A stretch of 44,328 bases of DNA from NCBI GenBank assembly GCA_018377375.1, contig JAGZZN010000008.1:1-44328 (forward strand), in the 5' to 3' direction. Shown piece after piece: positions 13,523-22,321 of the stretch. Origin of the DNA: Streptococcus parasanguinis. Lineage in GTDB: Bacteria; Bacillota; Bacilli; Lactobacillales; Streptococcaceae. The translations under genes were made by a program, and so were the position numbers. Positions within the stretch are counted from its first letter, which is position 1. Each line of letters starts with the position of its first letter. Below the pieces are notes generated by a model. That model was given only the letters and a program-made list of their open reading frames with translations. It was not told where the DNA came from and ran no database searches.

Positions 13523-14002
13523 TTAGCCGACGCGTAGAGTCAATAGGAAGGACACAACGAAGGCCAAGATGGCGTAGGTTTCAACCATGGCCGCAAGGAT
13601 AACCCCTTTCATCATGTCTTCAGGGCGTTTGGCCAAGATTTGCATCCCTGCTGTCGCTACATTTCCTTGGTGTTTGGCTGAGAAATAACCAACGATCGCA
13701 ACTGGAAGAGCTGTAAAGAAGTAAGCGACTCCTGTTTCAAGTGGCATATCTGGCTTAATTTGCAACCAGATCAAGATCCCGATAACGAAACCGTACAAAC
13801 CTTGTGTACCTGGCAACAATTGCAAAATCAAGGCTTGGGCAAATTTTTCAGGTTGTTCTTTCAAGAGCGCTGCTGCTGCTTGACCCGTTTTACCAACCCC
13901 AAGGGCAGATCCCATTCCACTAAGTGCAACGGCGATTGCCACACCAAATGCTGCAAAGAAGGCACCCCCATGGGCTGAAAAATATGATGCTAAAGATTCC
14001 AT
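13523..14002 (-). CDS. ntpK: V-type ATPase rotor ring subunit K, Na+ type
   Basis: This 159-residue membrane protein is a tandem of two helical hairpins, four transmembrane helices. Compared from memory with Enterococcus hirae NtpK, the Na+ ligands are all present with a shift of two: Leu63, Thr66 and Gln67 in LQLLPGTQGLYG, Gln112 in KHQGNVA and the carboxylate Glu141 in AAMVETYAILAF. The sites predict Na+ rather than H+ translocation. Only one hairpin carries the essential Glu, as in other V-type rings. It lies between ntpI and ntpE. AGGAG precedes the ATG. Confidence 0.95.
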   Translation of the reverse strand: MESLASYFSAHGGAFFAAFGVAIAVALSGMGSALGVGKTGQAAAALLKEQPEKFAQALILQLLPGTQGLYGFVIGILIWLQIKPDMPLETGVAYFFTALPVAIVGYFSAKHQGNVATAGMQILAKRPEDMMKGVILAAMVETYAILAFVVSFLLTLRVG

Positions 14003-14032
14003 GAATATACTCCTATTTATTAAAGATAATAC

Positions 14033-15994
14033 TTATTTTTTTGTTTTAATATAGCGTTCAGAAGGTTTGAGAGGACGAAATGGCTTGCCTCCACCTTCGT
14101 AGAACTTACCGAAGAACTCCACAAAGATCAAACGGGCTCCATGCACATATCCTGACAAGAAGGACAGGAACATGTTAATGGCATGTAGGACGATAAAGAG
14201 CAGAAGCCCTACCGTAAACCGTCCAAGCGGTGGGAAGAGATTGACAATCAGGTTAAAGGCCGAACCGATACTCGCTCCAGACAAGCCCAAGGCCATCAAA
14301 CGGGTGAAGCTGACCAAGTCTCCGACGTACCCACTGACATTGTATAGGTTAAAGAGACCAGACGCTAAACCGGATAGCTTCTTGGCACTGACAATGGAAA
14401 CAATTAAGATCCCAATGGCATTCAAAATAGCTAACCACTTGCCAATCGGAACTAAAATGCTCATCCCTGGCAAGATATTGCCTACTGCTAGAAGCATTAA
14501 ACCAAGTAGGATCAAGACCCAAGCAAAGCCAGCATTATAGGCTTCTGTGTAGTCTTTGAGGCGGACATTTTTCATTCCCCCTAGGAAGAGGCCCACCAAG
14601 ACAGTGACAAAACCAAAGACCACTGAGAGGATCAGGATGGTCATGGCGTTGCTGGTCGTACTGATCAAGGTAAAAGGCATCTCAAATCCAAAGAAAGAGC
14701 CATAGACCACACCCCAAAGGGCAACTGAAATTCCGAGGAGACTGAAGAAACGAAGGTTTTTCGCTGTCCCAGGCTTGAGCTTGAAGGCTTTAAGGGCAAA
14801 GCCTGTCGCTACCGTTAGCAACAGTCCATAACCGATATCTGCGACCATCATGCCAAAGAAAACAAAGTAGAAGAGAGAAACGATCGGTGTCGGATCTTTC
14901 TCGTAATACTTAGGCAGGGCATACATCTCTGTGACTAATTCAAAGGGCTCTACCAAGGCATTATTTCGCAACTGGATCGGAACGTCATCCCAATCTTTTT
15001 CCGTCACATCGCGCGTCTCTAGTAAGACCCGAGAACCAAAACCTTCTTGCAAGAAGTCTCGCAATGAGGCCACTTGGGAGGTTTCAATCCAACCCTCTAG
15101 GGCTACCAAGCTTTGCGTGCTGGCAAGAAGCGACTTGGCTTCCTCACGAGCTCCCGAACTCAGCAAGTAATCCATCTGGTACTTAAGCTGGTCCAACTCC
15201 TTCTGGGAGTTTTGCAACTCGGCTAGGGTTGCTGCAACTACAGCTTCTTGCTCTTTGATTTCCCCTTCTAGGCGATCCAAGTAGGCGGCTGGGACTTGCT
15301 CTTCTTCATAGTCCAATTCTTTGAACCCATGGTCTTCCAGAAGCTCCTGAACAGCTACACGGTCTCCCGAACGATACAAGATGACATAGCCGTGTTCAGT
15401 CTCAGACGTAAAGACTTCTTCTAACTCCAGCTCTGGATGAGCTTTTAAGGAAGAACGAACAGCGTCTGTATCGCTATTTGGGATGGTCCCAATCAAGCCA
15501 TGCACATAGTGAAAATTAGCGAGAGCAGCTGGCGTCACCTCTAACGGTCGCCATTTTTCTAAGCGCTCTATCTCTGCCTTTGCATCCGCAATCTTCTGAC
15601 GAGCTTTGTCTAACACGCGCAATTGGCGTTTCAACTTGGTCAATAGAAGATCCTCATCTCGAATCATCCCGTGGGCCTGCAAGTCATCAAAAGACAAGCT
15701 TAAGGGTTCTTCCTTTAGAGCTTGCAAAGCCTTCTTCTCAGGCATGTAGGGCTCTAGAGTCTGAATCATTTTTTCAACTTGTTCTTGACGTTTTTGCAGC
15801 TCTACCAAGGCTTGACGATTGTCCTCTGTCAAGGGTTGAGACAAGGTATTTGCCTCAAAGGCAGCCTGCCACTCTTCATGCTCACTGAGGTCATAAATCT
15901 GGATTTTTGCCTCAGACTGTAGCGCTAGTAGGAGACTGTCCAAGTCATCTTTGGGCAAGATGAGGGACAGTTTTTGCATCTGACTAACGGCCAT
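14033..15994 (-). CDS. ntpI: V-type ATPase membrane subunit I (a subunit)
   Basis: This 653-residue stator protein has an N-terminal cytoplasmic half (about 1-340) with long coiled coils and a C-terminal half with about seven or eight transmembrane helices. The conserved Arg helix that faces the ring is in LYNVSGYVGDLVSFTRLMAL, and the C-terminal GRFTVGLLLFIVLHAINMFL segment is also typical. It forms the ion half-channels with the K ring. Its start overlaps the end of the first gene by 11 bases. Length matches the family. Confidence 0.95.
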   Translation of the reverse strand: MAVSQMQKLSLILPKDDLDSLLLALQSEAKIQIYDLSEHEEWQAAFEANTLSQPLTEDNRQALVELQKRQEQVEKMIQTLEPYMPEKKALQALKEEPLSLSFDDLQAHGMIRDEDLLLTKLKRQLRVLDKARQKIADAKAEIERLEKWRPLEVTPAALANFHYVHGLIGTIPNSDTDAVRSSLKAHPELELEEVFTSETEHGYVILYRSGDRVAVQELLEDHGFKELDYEEEQVPAAYLDRLEGEIKEQEAVVAATLAELQNSQKELDQLKYQMDYLLSSGAREEAKSLLASTQSLVALEGWIETSQVASLRDFLQEGFGSRVLLETRDVTEKDWDDVPIQLRNNALVEPFELVTEMYALPKYYEKDPTPIVSLFYFVFFGMMVADIGYGLLLTVATGFALKAFKLKPGTAKNLRFFSLLGISVALWGVVYGSFFGFEMPFTLISTTSNAMTILILSVVFGFVTVLVGLFLGGMKNVRLKDYTEAYNAGFAWVLILLGLMLLAVGNILPGMSILVPIGKWLAILNAIGILIVSIVSAKKLSGLASGLFNLYNVSGYVGDLVSFTRLMALGLSGASIGSAFNLIVNLFPPLGRFTVGLLLFIVLHAINMFLSFLSGYVHGARLIFVEFFGKFYEGGGKPFRPLKPSERYIKTKK

Positions 15995-16307
15995 AGCTTG
16001 CTACCACCTTTTCTACAATGGCTTCAACTAGCCCAGCTCGCTTGTCGGTCATCGCCTCTTGTACCTTGGCATCATTGCGCGCAACCGTTTCTTCCAGATC
16101 TTTCGTTAAACGGACGAGTCTTTCCTGAGCGTTTTTTTCTGCCTCTGTGACCAATTGCTTGGTTTCCTCATCGTAATGCTGCGCCACTGTTGCAAGGCGA
16201 TCGCGCGAATCCGTACGGACTTGCTCGACCTGATCTTCATAAGTAGCGATCACTCCTTGAGCAGCCTGTTCGATCTCTTGCATCATCTCGAGTGTTGCAT
16301 TCGACAT
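15984..16307 (-). CDS. ntpF: V-type ATPase peripheral stalk subunit (NtpF; G/H type)
   Basis: This is a 107-residue, almost entirely coiled-coil protein (MSNATLEMMQEIEQAAQGVI, then Glu/Lys/Gln-rich heptads to IVEKVVASYGR). It is the partner of subunit E in the peripheral stalk and the usual first gene of bacterial ntp operons. I choose the ATG at 16307 because AGGAGG ends 7 bases before it; the in-frame GTG at 16313 is only one base from that sequence. Assignment is by position, size and coiled-coil character. Confidence 0.85.
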   Translation of the reverse strand: MSNATLEMMQEIEQAAQGVIATYEDQVEQVRTDSRDRLATVAQHYDEETKQLVTEAEKNAQERLVRLTKDLEETVARNDAKVQEAMTDKRAGLVEAIVEKVVASYGR

Positions 16308-16362
16308 CGTCACACCTCCTTATTCAACTATTGTTCTTCCAACAACAGTACAATTATCTTAA

Positions 16363-16371
16363 ATTATACCA
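16363..16371 (-). promoter_or_regulatory. Extended -10 promoter of the V-ATPase operon
   Basis: On the minus strand TGG-TATAAT (16371-16363) is an extended -10 element about 56 bases before the first ntp start codon. No good -35 is seen at 17 bases, as is common with extended -10 promoters. No cre-like or other operator is obvious nearby. Confidence 0.6.
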
Positions 16372-16430
16372 TATTTTACATAGTTTTGTTCGGGGATTTA
16401 GGGATCGATCACTCCTAAAACGACCGTTTT

Positions 16431-17327
16431 TTAAGACAAGTTCTTCCCCTGATCCATTAAAAATTTGGCTACTGCTCCCAATCTTCCTGCTTCATTTCCT
16501 AATGTAGCCGTTACAATTTCTCGCGGTAAGAATCGTTGGTCCTGAACCGCATGATACAACTCATTTTGCAACAGAGGCAGCAAAACATCTGAGCGAGCAA
16601 AGATGCCACCTCCTAAAATCATTTTCTCTGGATTTAAGACATAAGAAAGAGTAACCAATCCTTGTGCCAGATGATGAACGTATGTTTCTAAGACCTTCAA
16701 AGCAACTGGTTCACTCTTATCCACCGCCTCAAAAAAAGTTTTACCGGTTTGATGGTGTAAGCCAGATGCTTCCTCATACATCTGAACGAGTGCTGACGCA
16801 GACGCTAAGGATTGCCAATCTGTATTCCCAATCGGTAAATATCCGATTTCACCTGCTGTAAAATTATGCCCGGATAAGATTTGTTCATTGGTGAAAATAC
16901 CACCACCAATACCGGTACCAACCGTAATCATAACAGTAGAATGGCTATTTCTGGCTGCACCTTTCCATATTTCTCCTAACAAGGCACAATTGACATCATT
17001 TTCTACTGTAACGGGGATGGAAAATCGTTTCTGAATCTCGCTGGAAAAATCAGTCCCACTGTAAGAAGGAATGGTGTAACCTGCATATACGATTTTCCCT
17101 AATTGGCTGTCGACAACACCTGCTGTCGAAATAGCAACTCCATCTAAATCAATAATAGATTGATAGCCAGCAATGAGGTCACAAATTTGATCCAGTATAC
17201 CATTTGTTTGGTTCTCATGGCATATATTGGTTCTCTGTTCTGAAAAATGTCCCAAAGCATTGCCATCTTCATTATATACATCCGACTTAATAGATGTACC
17301 TCCAATGTCGATCCCTAAAATATTCAT
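16431..17327 (-). CDS. nanK: ROK-family N-acetylmannosamine kinase
   Basis: This 298-residue ROK sugar kinase has the phosphate-binding loop DIGGTSIK (about 7-14), the catalytic Asp in VENDVNCALLGE (Asp111), the second phosphate motif VGTGIGGG and the adenosine motif ILGGGIF. In this locus it should phosphorylate ManNAc, released by the NanA lyase, to ManNAc-6-P for NanE. The zinc motif CxCGxxGCxE of many ROK proteins is absent; the matching stretch after GEIGYLPIG has no Cys. The start codon overlaps the stop of the upstream RpiR-type gene (ATGA). A glucokinase or other hexokinase cannot be excluded without the context. Confidence 0.85.
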   Translation of the reverse strand: MNILGIDIGGTSIKSDVYNEDGNALGHFSEQRTNICHENQTNGILDQICDLIAGYQSIIDLDGVAISTAGVVDSQLGKIVYAGYTIPSYSGTDFSSEIQKRFSIPVTVENDVNCALLGEIWKGAARNSHSTVMITVGTGIGGGIFTNEQILSGHNFTAGEIGYLPIGNTDWQSLASASALVQMYEEASGLHHQTGKTFFEAVDKSEPVALKVLETYVHHLAQGLVTLSYVLNPEKMILGGGIFARSDVLLPLLQNELYHAVQDQRFLPREIVTATLGNEAGRLGAVAKFLMDQGKNLS

Positions 17328-18160
17328 TGTTCATCCTCCGTTTTATGTAAATTGAGGGCCGAAAGTGTATTAGTGAATATATGATTCCTTCTCTCTCTAT
17401 CCAAGTCAACATAATAGGCATAAAAAATATCGACTACAACTAAGACTGGGAATTGTGGTGATATGAGCGTACCTTGGGGCAAACTTTCCTTTACTGCCAC
17501 AGACACCAGTTCATCACACCGCCCTTTTAAAAACGCACTTATTTTCGATGTTATTAGAACAGCCCTAGAACCTTTTTGCTTTGCTTGATACACAGCATCC
17601 AGAATTTCTTTTGTCTCACCGGATAACGAAATCCCAATAACCAGACACTCATCATCCAGCATGACCTCATTGACTCGTATCATGTGGTCATCGGTAATAG
17701 CCTTACAAATCATTCCCAGCCTCATAAAGCGAAATTCCATCTCACGCGCTACAAGACCTGAACTTCCAATTCCGTATATATAGACCCGCTTAGCCTTGTC
17801 TAACATCCGACTAACACGTAATAACTGTTCTTCATCAATCAAAGAAAAAGTCTTATTTAACAACTCTCCATAATCAGATAAGACACTTTTTGTAATATGT
17901 CGACTAACATTTTGAATGTCCTGATTTGACTCCTCAAACTCATAAACAAATTGACGATATCCTGTGAACCCACACTTCTTAGCAAATCTTGTCAAAGAAG
18001 AGAGGGAAACATACAATCGTTTAGCCACTGATTTTGCAGATAAATCATCTTGCATGACATGATCAGATAAAAAATAGTCAGCTATTTTCTTTTCTAAATC
18101 TGTTAAGCTTTCATAGACTGACTCAATGACAGGTTGTATACTTTTTTCTAATGTAACCAT
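17324..18160 (-). CDS. RpiR-family regulator of the nan locus, copy 1
   Basis: This 278-residue protein has an N-terminal RpiR helix-turn-helix (SLTDLEKKIADYFL, LSAKSVAKRLYVSLSSLTRF, KKCGFTGYRQFVYEF) and a C-terminal SIS sugar-phosphate-sensing domain (about 125-255, YIYGIGSSGLVAREMEFRFM, ISLSGETKEILDAV). RpiR-type NanR proteins in streptococci and other Firmicutes control sialic-acid genes through a phosphorylated sugar intermediate. It is clearly paralogous to the regulator at 24414-25253 on the far side of the cluster (shared KCGFTGYR, FVY, GIGSS-LVAREM, RLMRLG/RFMRLG blocks). It is transcribed with nanK. Confidence 0.88.
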   Translation of the reverse strand: MVTLEKSIQPVIESVYESLTDLEKKIADYFLSDHVMQDDLSAKSVAKRLYVSLSSLTRFAKKCGFTGYRQFVYEFEESNQDIQNVSRHITKSVLSDYGELLNKTFSLIDEEQLLRVSRMLDKAKRVYIYGIGSSGLVAREMEFRFMRLGMICKAITDDHMIRVNEVMLDDECLVIGISLSGETKEILDAVYQAKQKGSRAVLITSKISAFLKGRCDELVSVAVKESLPQGTLISPQFPVLVVVDIFYAYYVDLDRERRNHIFTNTLSALNLHKTEDEQ

Positions 18161-18200
18161 TTCTCCTCCACTCTGACAACATCTTCTAAAAACGGGGAAA

Positions 18201-18225
18201 GAGGCTGGGAATAGTCTCCAACCTC
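18201..18225 (-). terminator. Hairpin between the YhcH-1 and RpiR-1 genes
   Basis: GAGGCTGG (18201-18208) pairs with CCAACCTC (18218-18225) with one mismatch. On the minus strand it is followed by CTCTTTCCCCG then TTTTTT. It resembles the common streptococcal terminator with GAGGTTGG / CCAGCCTC arms. It would partly separate regulator and kinase expression from the catabolic genes. The 210-base gap around it holds no gene I can support. Confidence 0.5.
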
Positions 18226-18370
18226 CATTAACAATTCATGAGAACATCCATCATCTTATAGGACCTTTCGATCCACTCAATGAGAGAAATCAGTGACTAG
18301 ATAACAAGATCCTTCTCTCAAAAATTGTTCTATTTCTCCCGCTCGGAATGAAAAGAATGAATAATGCGCG

Positions 18371-18820
18371 CTATAACCGCACTTTAAATACTATCTTGCG
18401 AATATCTTGAGCCTGATCGACTTTCAAACCTGTCTTATGCGCATCATTTGGATCTAATAATAAAATGGCACCTGGTGTAAAATGAATATCAAACATCGAA
18501 TGGCCAGACATTTGTTGCCAATCCTCTTCTTTCACATAATCTTCCAAGTTCATATTGGACAGAAAATTATATGAGATTCGTTCTTTTCCTTCGAATAGAA
18601 CATGAACGTCATAGTAGTCTCGGTGACTTTCCCATACACGATGTTCTTCATCCGTTGTTTCCATTTCAATCACATTGTAAAAGAAATCATCAGAGACTGA
18701 ATGTGTCCCCTTTTCATCTTGACTGACATCATGTGTTTTTAAATAATCTACAACTTTCTTGAGTGCAGGGTGTTGAATGTCCCGTGCAATCACTGCATCT
18801 TTATATTGTACTAATTCCAT
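18371..18820 (-). CDS. YhcH/YjgK/YiaL-family protein, copy 1 (NanQ-like)
   Basis: This 149-residue cupin-like beta-sandwich protein belongs to the YhcH/YiaL family, with the marks ESHRDYYDVHVLFEGKERIS, FDIHFTPGAILLLDPNDAHK and a C-terminal IRKIVFKVRL strand. E. coli YhcH (NanQ) speeds anomer conversion of sialic acid; EbgC and YiaL relatives act on other sugars. The HxHxxxxG-like and DAHKTG residues are the usual metal-site candidates. AAGGAG precedes the ATG. It is one of two paralogs in the cluster, about 30 percent alike by eye. Confidence 0.85.
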   Translation of the reverse strand: MELVQYKDAVIARDIQHPALKKVVDYLKTHDVSQDEKGTHSVSDDFFYNVIEMETTDEEHRVWESHRDYYDVHVLFEGKERISYNFLSNMNLEDYVKEEDWQQMSGHSMFDIHFTPGAILLLDPNDAHKTGLKVDQAQDIRKIVFKVRL

Positions 18821-18970
18821 ACTGGAACTCCTTTCGAATTCAACCTGGGCTTCTTAGAAATAGCAAGCAACATCTTCTGATTGCTCTTATTCATTGAAAT
18901 AGGGCCTTATTTTCTTATCGTATCAATAGCCTATAAAATGACAAGAATTTACTATTCTGTTTTACAATAG

Positions 18971-20080
18971 TTAAGCATTTGTGATTTCTGAAAGACTTAC
19001 TTTTCGATCTTCTTTAACTGATAAAGTACATGCATCAGCAGTAGCGATTGATTCTAAAGCAGCTACACCATTGAGAAGTTTTTCGTATTCTTCTGTAATT
19101 TCTCCACCTTTAATGATGTCATGTAGATATTCCATTTCTTTATCAATACATGTTTGTAACCATAATGGACAACGTACTCCTGGTTTACCGTACGCAATCG
19201 CTCCATCCATACCACGACCGGTATAGATAGCTGTACGGTCATCATCTTCCTCTTGAGTTTCATGTACTAAGAAGTGTGATTCTCCTTCACCTTTAACACG
19301 AAGAGTACCTCCAGTATTGAACAAGTCAAGTTTGATAGCTCCTTCAGTTCCTTGAATCAAGACATAGTGTTCACCCCAACGGAAAGCATTACCATATTCC
19401 AAAACAGCATAACGATCATCAGAGTATTCTAGGTTTACAATGAGCATATCATCTTCATCACCAAAGTTTTCACCTTTATGATATACATTGCCTCCTACCA
19501 TTGTCGCTTTTTCAGGAAGTCCTCCCATGATGAACTGAATGCAATCTAATTCATGAATATGGTGGTACAAATGTCCTCCAGATTGAGAACGAAGTTTCTT
19601 CCATGATACAGTTGGTTGTTGTTCTTCCCAACCTGTACGAGCGGCATGGCAATAAAGAACTTTACCAATTTTACCTTGAGTAATCAATTCTTTAGCATGG
19701 TGTACACCATTAAAGAAGTTCATGATGTGACCAGCCATAAAGATAACATTATTTTCTTTACATGCGTCAACCATGGCTTTACAATCTTCATAAGACAATG
19801 CAATTGGCTTTTCACAAAATACGTGTTTGCCATGTTGAGCAGCTTTCACAACAGGTTCACGGTGAAGGTAGCTAGGTGAAGCTACGATCACACAATCAAT
19901 ATCTTCACGTGCTACAAGTTCATCTAAACTTGCACAAACATCTGATCCCAACTCTTGAGCAACTTCTTCTCCATGATTTGGGTCAAATACCGCAACCACT
20001 TTTGCATCTTCAATTTTGTTCATTGAGCGAGCCAAATCAGCTCCAAAATATCCAGCTCCAACAATACCGTAATTTACCAT
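18971..20080 (-). CDS. Gfo/Idh/MocA-family oxidoreductase of the sialic-acid locus
   Basis: This 369-residue NAD(P)-dependent sugar oxidoreductase has an N-terminal Rossmann domain with GIVGAGYFGADLARS (about 4-18) and VVAVFDPNHGEEVAQEL, the EKP motif FCEKPIALS (about 92-100), and a C-terminal alpha/beta domain with the HHIHELDCIQFIMG stretch that supplies the catalytic His. In pneumococcal and E. coli (YjhC/NanY-type) sialic-acid loci such enzymes convert 2,7-anhydro-Neu5Ac or a related derivative to Neu5Ac using a bound NAD. That activity is inferred here from location only. The following 188-base gap to the next gene holds nothing I recognise. Confidence 0.85.
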   Translation of the reverse strand: MVNYGIVGAGYFGADLARSMNKIEDAKVVAVFDPNHGEEVAQELGSDVCASLDELVAREDIDCVIVASPSYLHREPVVKAAQHGKHVFCEKPIALSYEDCKAMVDACKENNVIFMAGHIMNFFNGVHHAKELITQGKIGKVLYCHAARTGWEEQQPTVSWKKLRSQSGGHLYHHIHELDCIQFIMGGLPEKATMVGGNVYHKGENFGDEDDMLIVNLEYSDDRYAVLEYGNAFRWGEHYVLIQGTEGAIKLDLFNTGGTLRVKGEGESHFLVHETQEEDDDRTAIYTGRGMDGAIAYGKPGVRCPLWLQTCIDKEMEYLHDIIKGGEITEEYEKLLNGVAALESIATADACTLSVKEDRKVSLSEITNA

Positions 20081-20268
20081 AATTTTTATTCTCTTTCTAT
20101 ATATTTTTAAATTTCAGCTTTAATTCTTTTTCAAATCTTCAATCTTAAATGTTATATATGGTACAACATTTTTCATATGAAGTTCATTACGATACCATGA
20201 ATCAAATTTTTCAAACATCAATCCAATACAGTACCTAAGGTTACATATTGTTTAATATTTTTTTCATT

Positions 20269-20727
20269 TTATTTTTCCTCGTTTAAAACTTTGATAACAA
20301 GTTTTTTAACAGTTTCATCATTGCAATGAATCTTTGGTTGGTGAAGATCTTCTTCAAAAGTCACCAACATATTCCCTGGAAGCAATTCAACAATTTGATA
20401 GTCTTTGCTATCGTAAAAAGCAATATCCTTCTCTTCGCTAAAAGGTACACGTGACTGAGCACGAACTGGGGAAGTTACTGCCATTTTTTCCGTATTTTCA
20501 ACAACAATATGAATATCTAAATATTTCTTATGAGTTTCAAAAATATCTCCTGGAACTCCATCAGCTAGATAAGTCATACAATTTGCAAAAACATTTTCCC
20601 CGTCAATATCAATTTTTCCATCAACTAAATCTGTCAAATTTGTATTTTCTAAAAAATCACAGACTTTTGAAAAATGTTTATTAACAGAAGCATATCGTCT
20701 AAAATCAGATTGTTCAGAAATAATCAT
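20269..20727 (-). CDS. YhcH/YjgK/YiaL-family protein, copy 2
   Basis: This 152-residue paralog of the protein at 18371-18820 has the family core FETHKKYLDIHIVVENTEKM, a matching LLPGNMLVTFEEDLHQPKIH segment and a final VKKLVIKVLN strand. Two divergent copies in one locus suggest two epimer/anomer substrates, for example Neu5Ac and a derivative or ManNAc, but nothing in the sequence decides this. It lies 25 bases after the symporter gene and is probably co-transcribed with it. Confidence 0.83.
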   Translation of the reverse strand: MIISEQSDFRRYASVNKHFSKVCDFLENTNLTDLVDGKIDIDGENVFANCMTYLADGVPGDIFETHKKYLDIHIVVENTEKMAVTSPVRAQSRVPFSEEKDIAFYDSKDYQIVELLPGNMLVTFEEDLHQPKIHCNDETVKKLVIKVLNEEK

Positions 20728-20752
20728 ATTATTTTCTCTTTTCTATTAGTGA

Positions 20753-22294
20753 CTAGTGACGAACTTCCCAACTTGAATCCGCTTTAATTTCTGAAATATC
20801 ATAAATCGTTGTATATTTAGGTGCAGATACTTTATTTTCAGTAAGAACAGATACAATATAACCTGAAACTACTGATACAGAAATTGAAATCAATGAATAT
20901 GCCCAGTAGCTAACAGCTGTTGGAGGAAGGAAGTATTTAATAAATACCATAACGATGGTTGATACAATCAGCGCTGCATAAGCACCTTGTTTATTTGCTT
21001 TTTTAGAAACAAAACCAAGAATGAATACACCACCAAGTAGACCAAGTACAAGTCCCATGAAACTATTGAACCATTCGTATGCAGATTTAATATCTGAATG
21101 AGCCATGATAACGGAAACAACAATTGAGAATAAACCTACTGCTAGAGATACGAATTGTGCAATTTTCGTACGACGATCGTCTGACATATTTTTAGAAATG
21201 ACATCTTGAATATCCAATGTCCATGAAGTTGCAACAGAGTTCAAACCTGTTGAAATAGTTGATTGAGCTGCTGCATAAATCGCTGCCAAGATCAAACCTG
21301 TGACACCTACTGGTAACTGGTATGCAATAAAGTACATAAAGATTTGGTCTTGAGGGATATTGCTAGCTGCACTACCTGCATTTTGTACTTGATAGAATAC
21401 GTACAAGCCTGTACCGATCAAGTAAAAGACTGTTGCAGTTGCAAGTGACAAGACACCATTTGTGAACAACATTTTATTAAGTTTCTTAATATTTTGTGTT
21501 GTAGTAAAACGTTGAACCAAATCTTGAGATGAAGCATAGGAAGACAAGATTGTAAAGCCTGAACCCATCACAATTAAGAAGATGGAGTTTGAAAGCAAGT
21601 TAGGATCGAAAAGTTTTTCATTTGCAGCAAGGAATTTCCCGTTTGCTAATGTTTCTGCTACTGCACCAAAGCCACCTTTAATATTAGCCATCAGTACAAA
21701 TAAAGCTACAACGACACCACTAATCAGAACCACACCTTGAATAAAGTCTGTCCATAATACGGATTTTAGACCACCAGTATAAGAATAAACAATTGCAATT
21801 GCACCCATCAAAATAATCAAAATATTGATGTCAATTCCTGTCAATACTGATAAACCAGCTGATGGGAGGTACATAATGATAGACATACGTCCCAATTGAT
21901 AAATAATAAACAAGAGTGCTGAAATAATACGAAGTGCTTTAGAATTAAAACGTTTATCCAAGTAATCATATGCCGTATCGATGTCTATCCGTGCAAAGAT
22001 AGGTAAGATAAAACGAATTGTCAGTGGAACAGCTACAACCATCCCTAATTGAGCAAACCATAAAATCCAGCTACCTGCATAAGAGTTACCAGCGAGTCCC
22101 AAGAAGGAAATCGGACTGAGCATTGTGGCAAAAATGGATACCGAAGTAACATACCAAGGAACCGAACCATCTCCTTTAAAGAACTCTTTTCCTTTCATCT
22201 CTTTTTTAGAGAAATAGATACCTGCAACCAATACCACAAGTAAATAAACAATCAAGATAATTAAGTCAATTATTGTAAATCCTGTTGTGCCCAT
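20753..22294 (-). CDS. Sodium:solute symporter (SSS) family sialic-acid transporter
   Basis: This 513-residue membrane protein has about thirteen helices. SSS-family marks include the N-terminal IDLIILIVYLLVVLVAGIYF, GDGSVPWYVTSVSIFATMLS with the first Na+ site region, SYTGGLKSVLWTDFIQGVVL, and the helix-8 Ser/Thr motif AAAQSTISTGLNSVATSW that lines the Na2 site. SiaT-type members import Neu5Ac with Na+. Its place between the lyase and the anomerase/oxidoreductase genes supports a sialic-acid or 2,7-anhydro-sialic-acid substrate. It may use the Na+ gradient made by the adjacent V-type ATPase. Confidence 0.88.
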   Translation of the reverse strand: MGTTGFTIIDLIILIVYLLVVLVAGIYFSKKEMKGKEFFKGDGSVPWYVTSVSIFATMLSPISFLGLAGNSYAGSWILWFAQLGMVVAVPLTIRFILPIFARIDIDTAYDYLDKRFNSKALRIISALLFIIYQLGRMSIIMYLPSAGLSVLTGIDINILIILMGAIAIVYSYTGGLKSVLWTDFIQGVVLISGVVVALFVLMANIKGGFGAVAETLANGKFLAANEKLFDPNLLSNSIFLIVMGSGFTILSSYASSQDLVQRFTTTQNIKKLNKMLFTNGVLSLATATVFYLIGTGLYVFYQVQNAGSAASNIPQDQIFMYFIAYQLPVGVTGLILAAIYAAAQSTISTGLNSVATSWTLDIQDVISKNMSDDRRTKIAQFVSLAVGLFSIVVSVIMAHSDIKSAYEWFNSFMGLVLGLLGGVFILGFVSKKANKQGAYAALIVSTIVMVFIKYFLPPTAVSYWAYSLISISVSVVSGYIVSVLTENKVSAPKYTTIYDISEIKADSSWEVRH

Positions 22295-22321
22295 AACATA
22301 TCTCCATATTGATTTTATTTA

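Noticed and set aside
16307..16313. GTG at 16313 as start of the first ntp gene
   Set aside because: It is one base from AGGAGG; the ATG at 16307 has the normal 7-base spacing.
18161..18370. A short gene between the YhcH-1 and RpiR-1 genes
   Set aside because: No frame of useful length with a ribosome site; the stretch holds a terminator-like hairpin and otherwise ordinary AT-rich DNA.
20081..20268. A possible separate regulatory RNA upstream of the oxidoreductase gene
   Set aside because: The 188-base gap lacks a clear promoter, hairpin terminator or repeat, so nothing can be supported.
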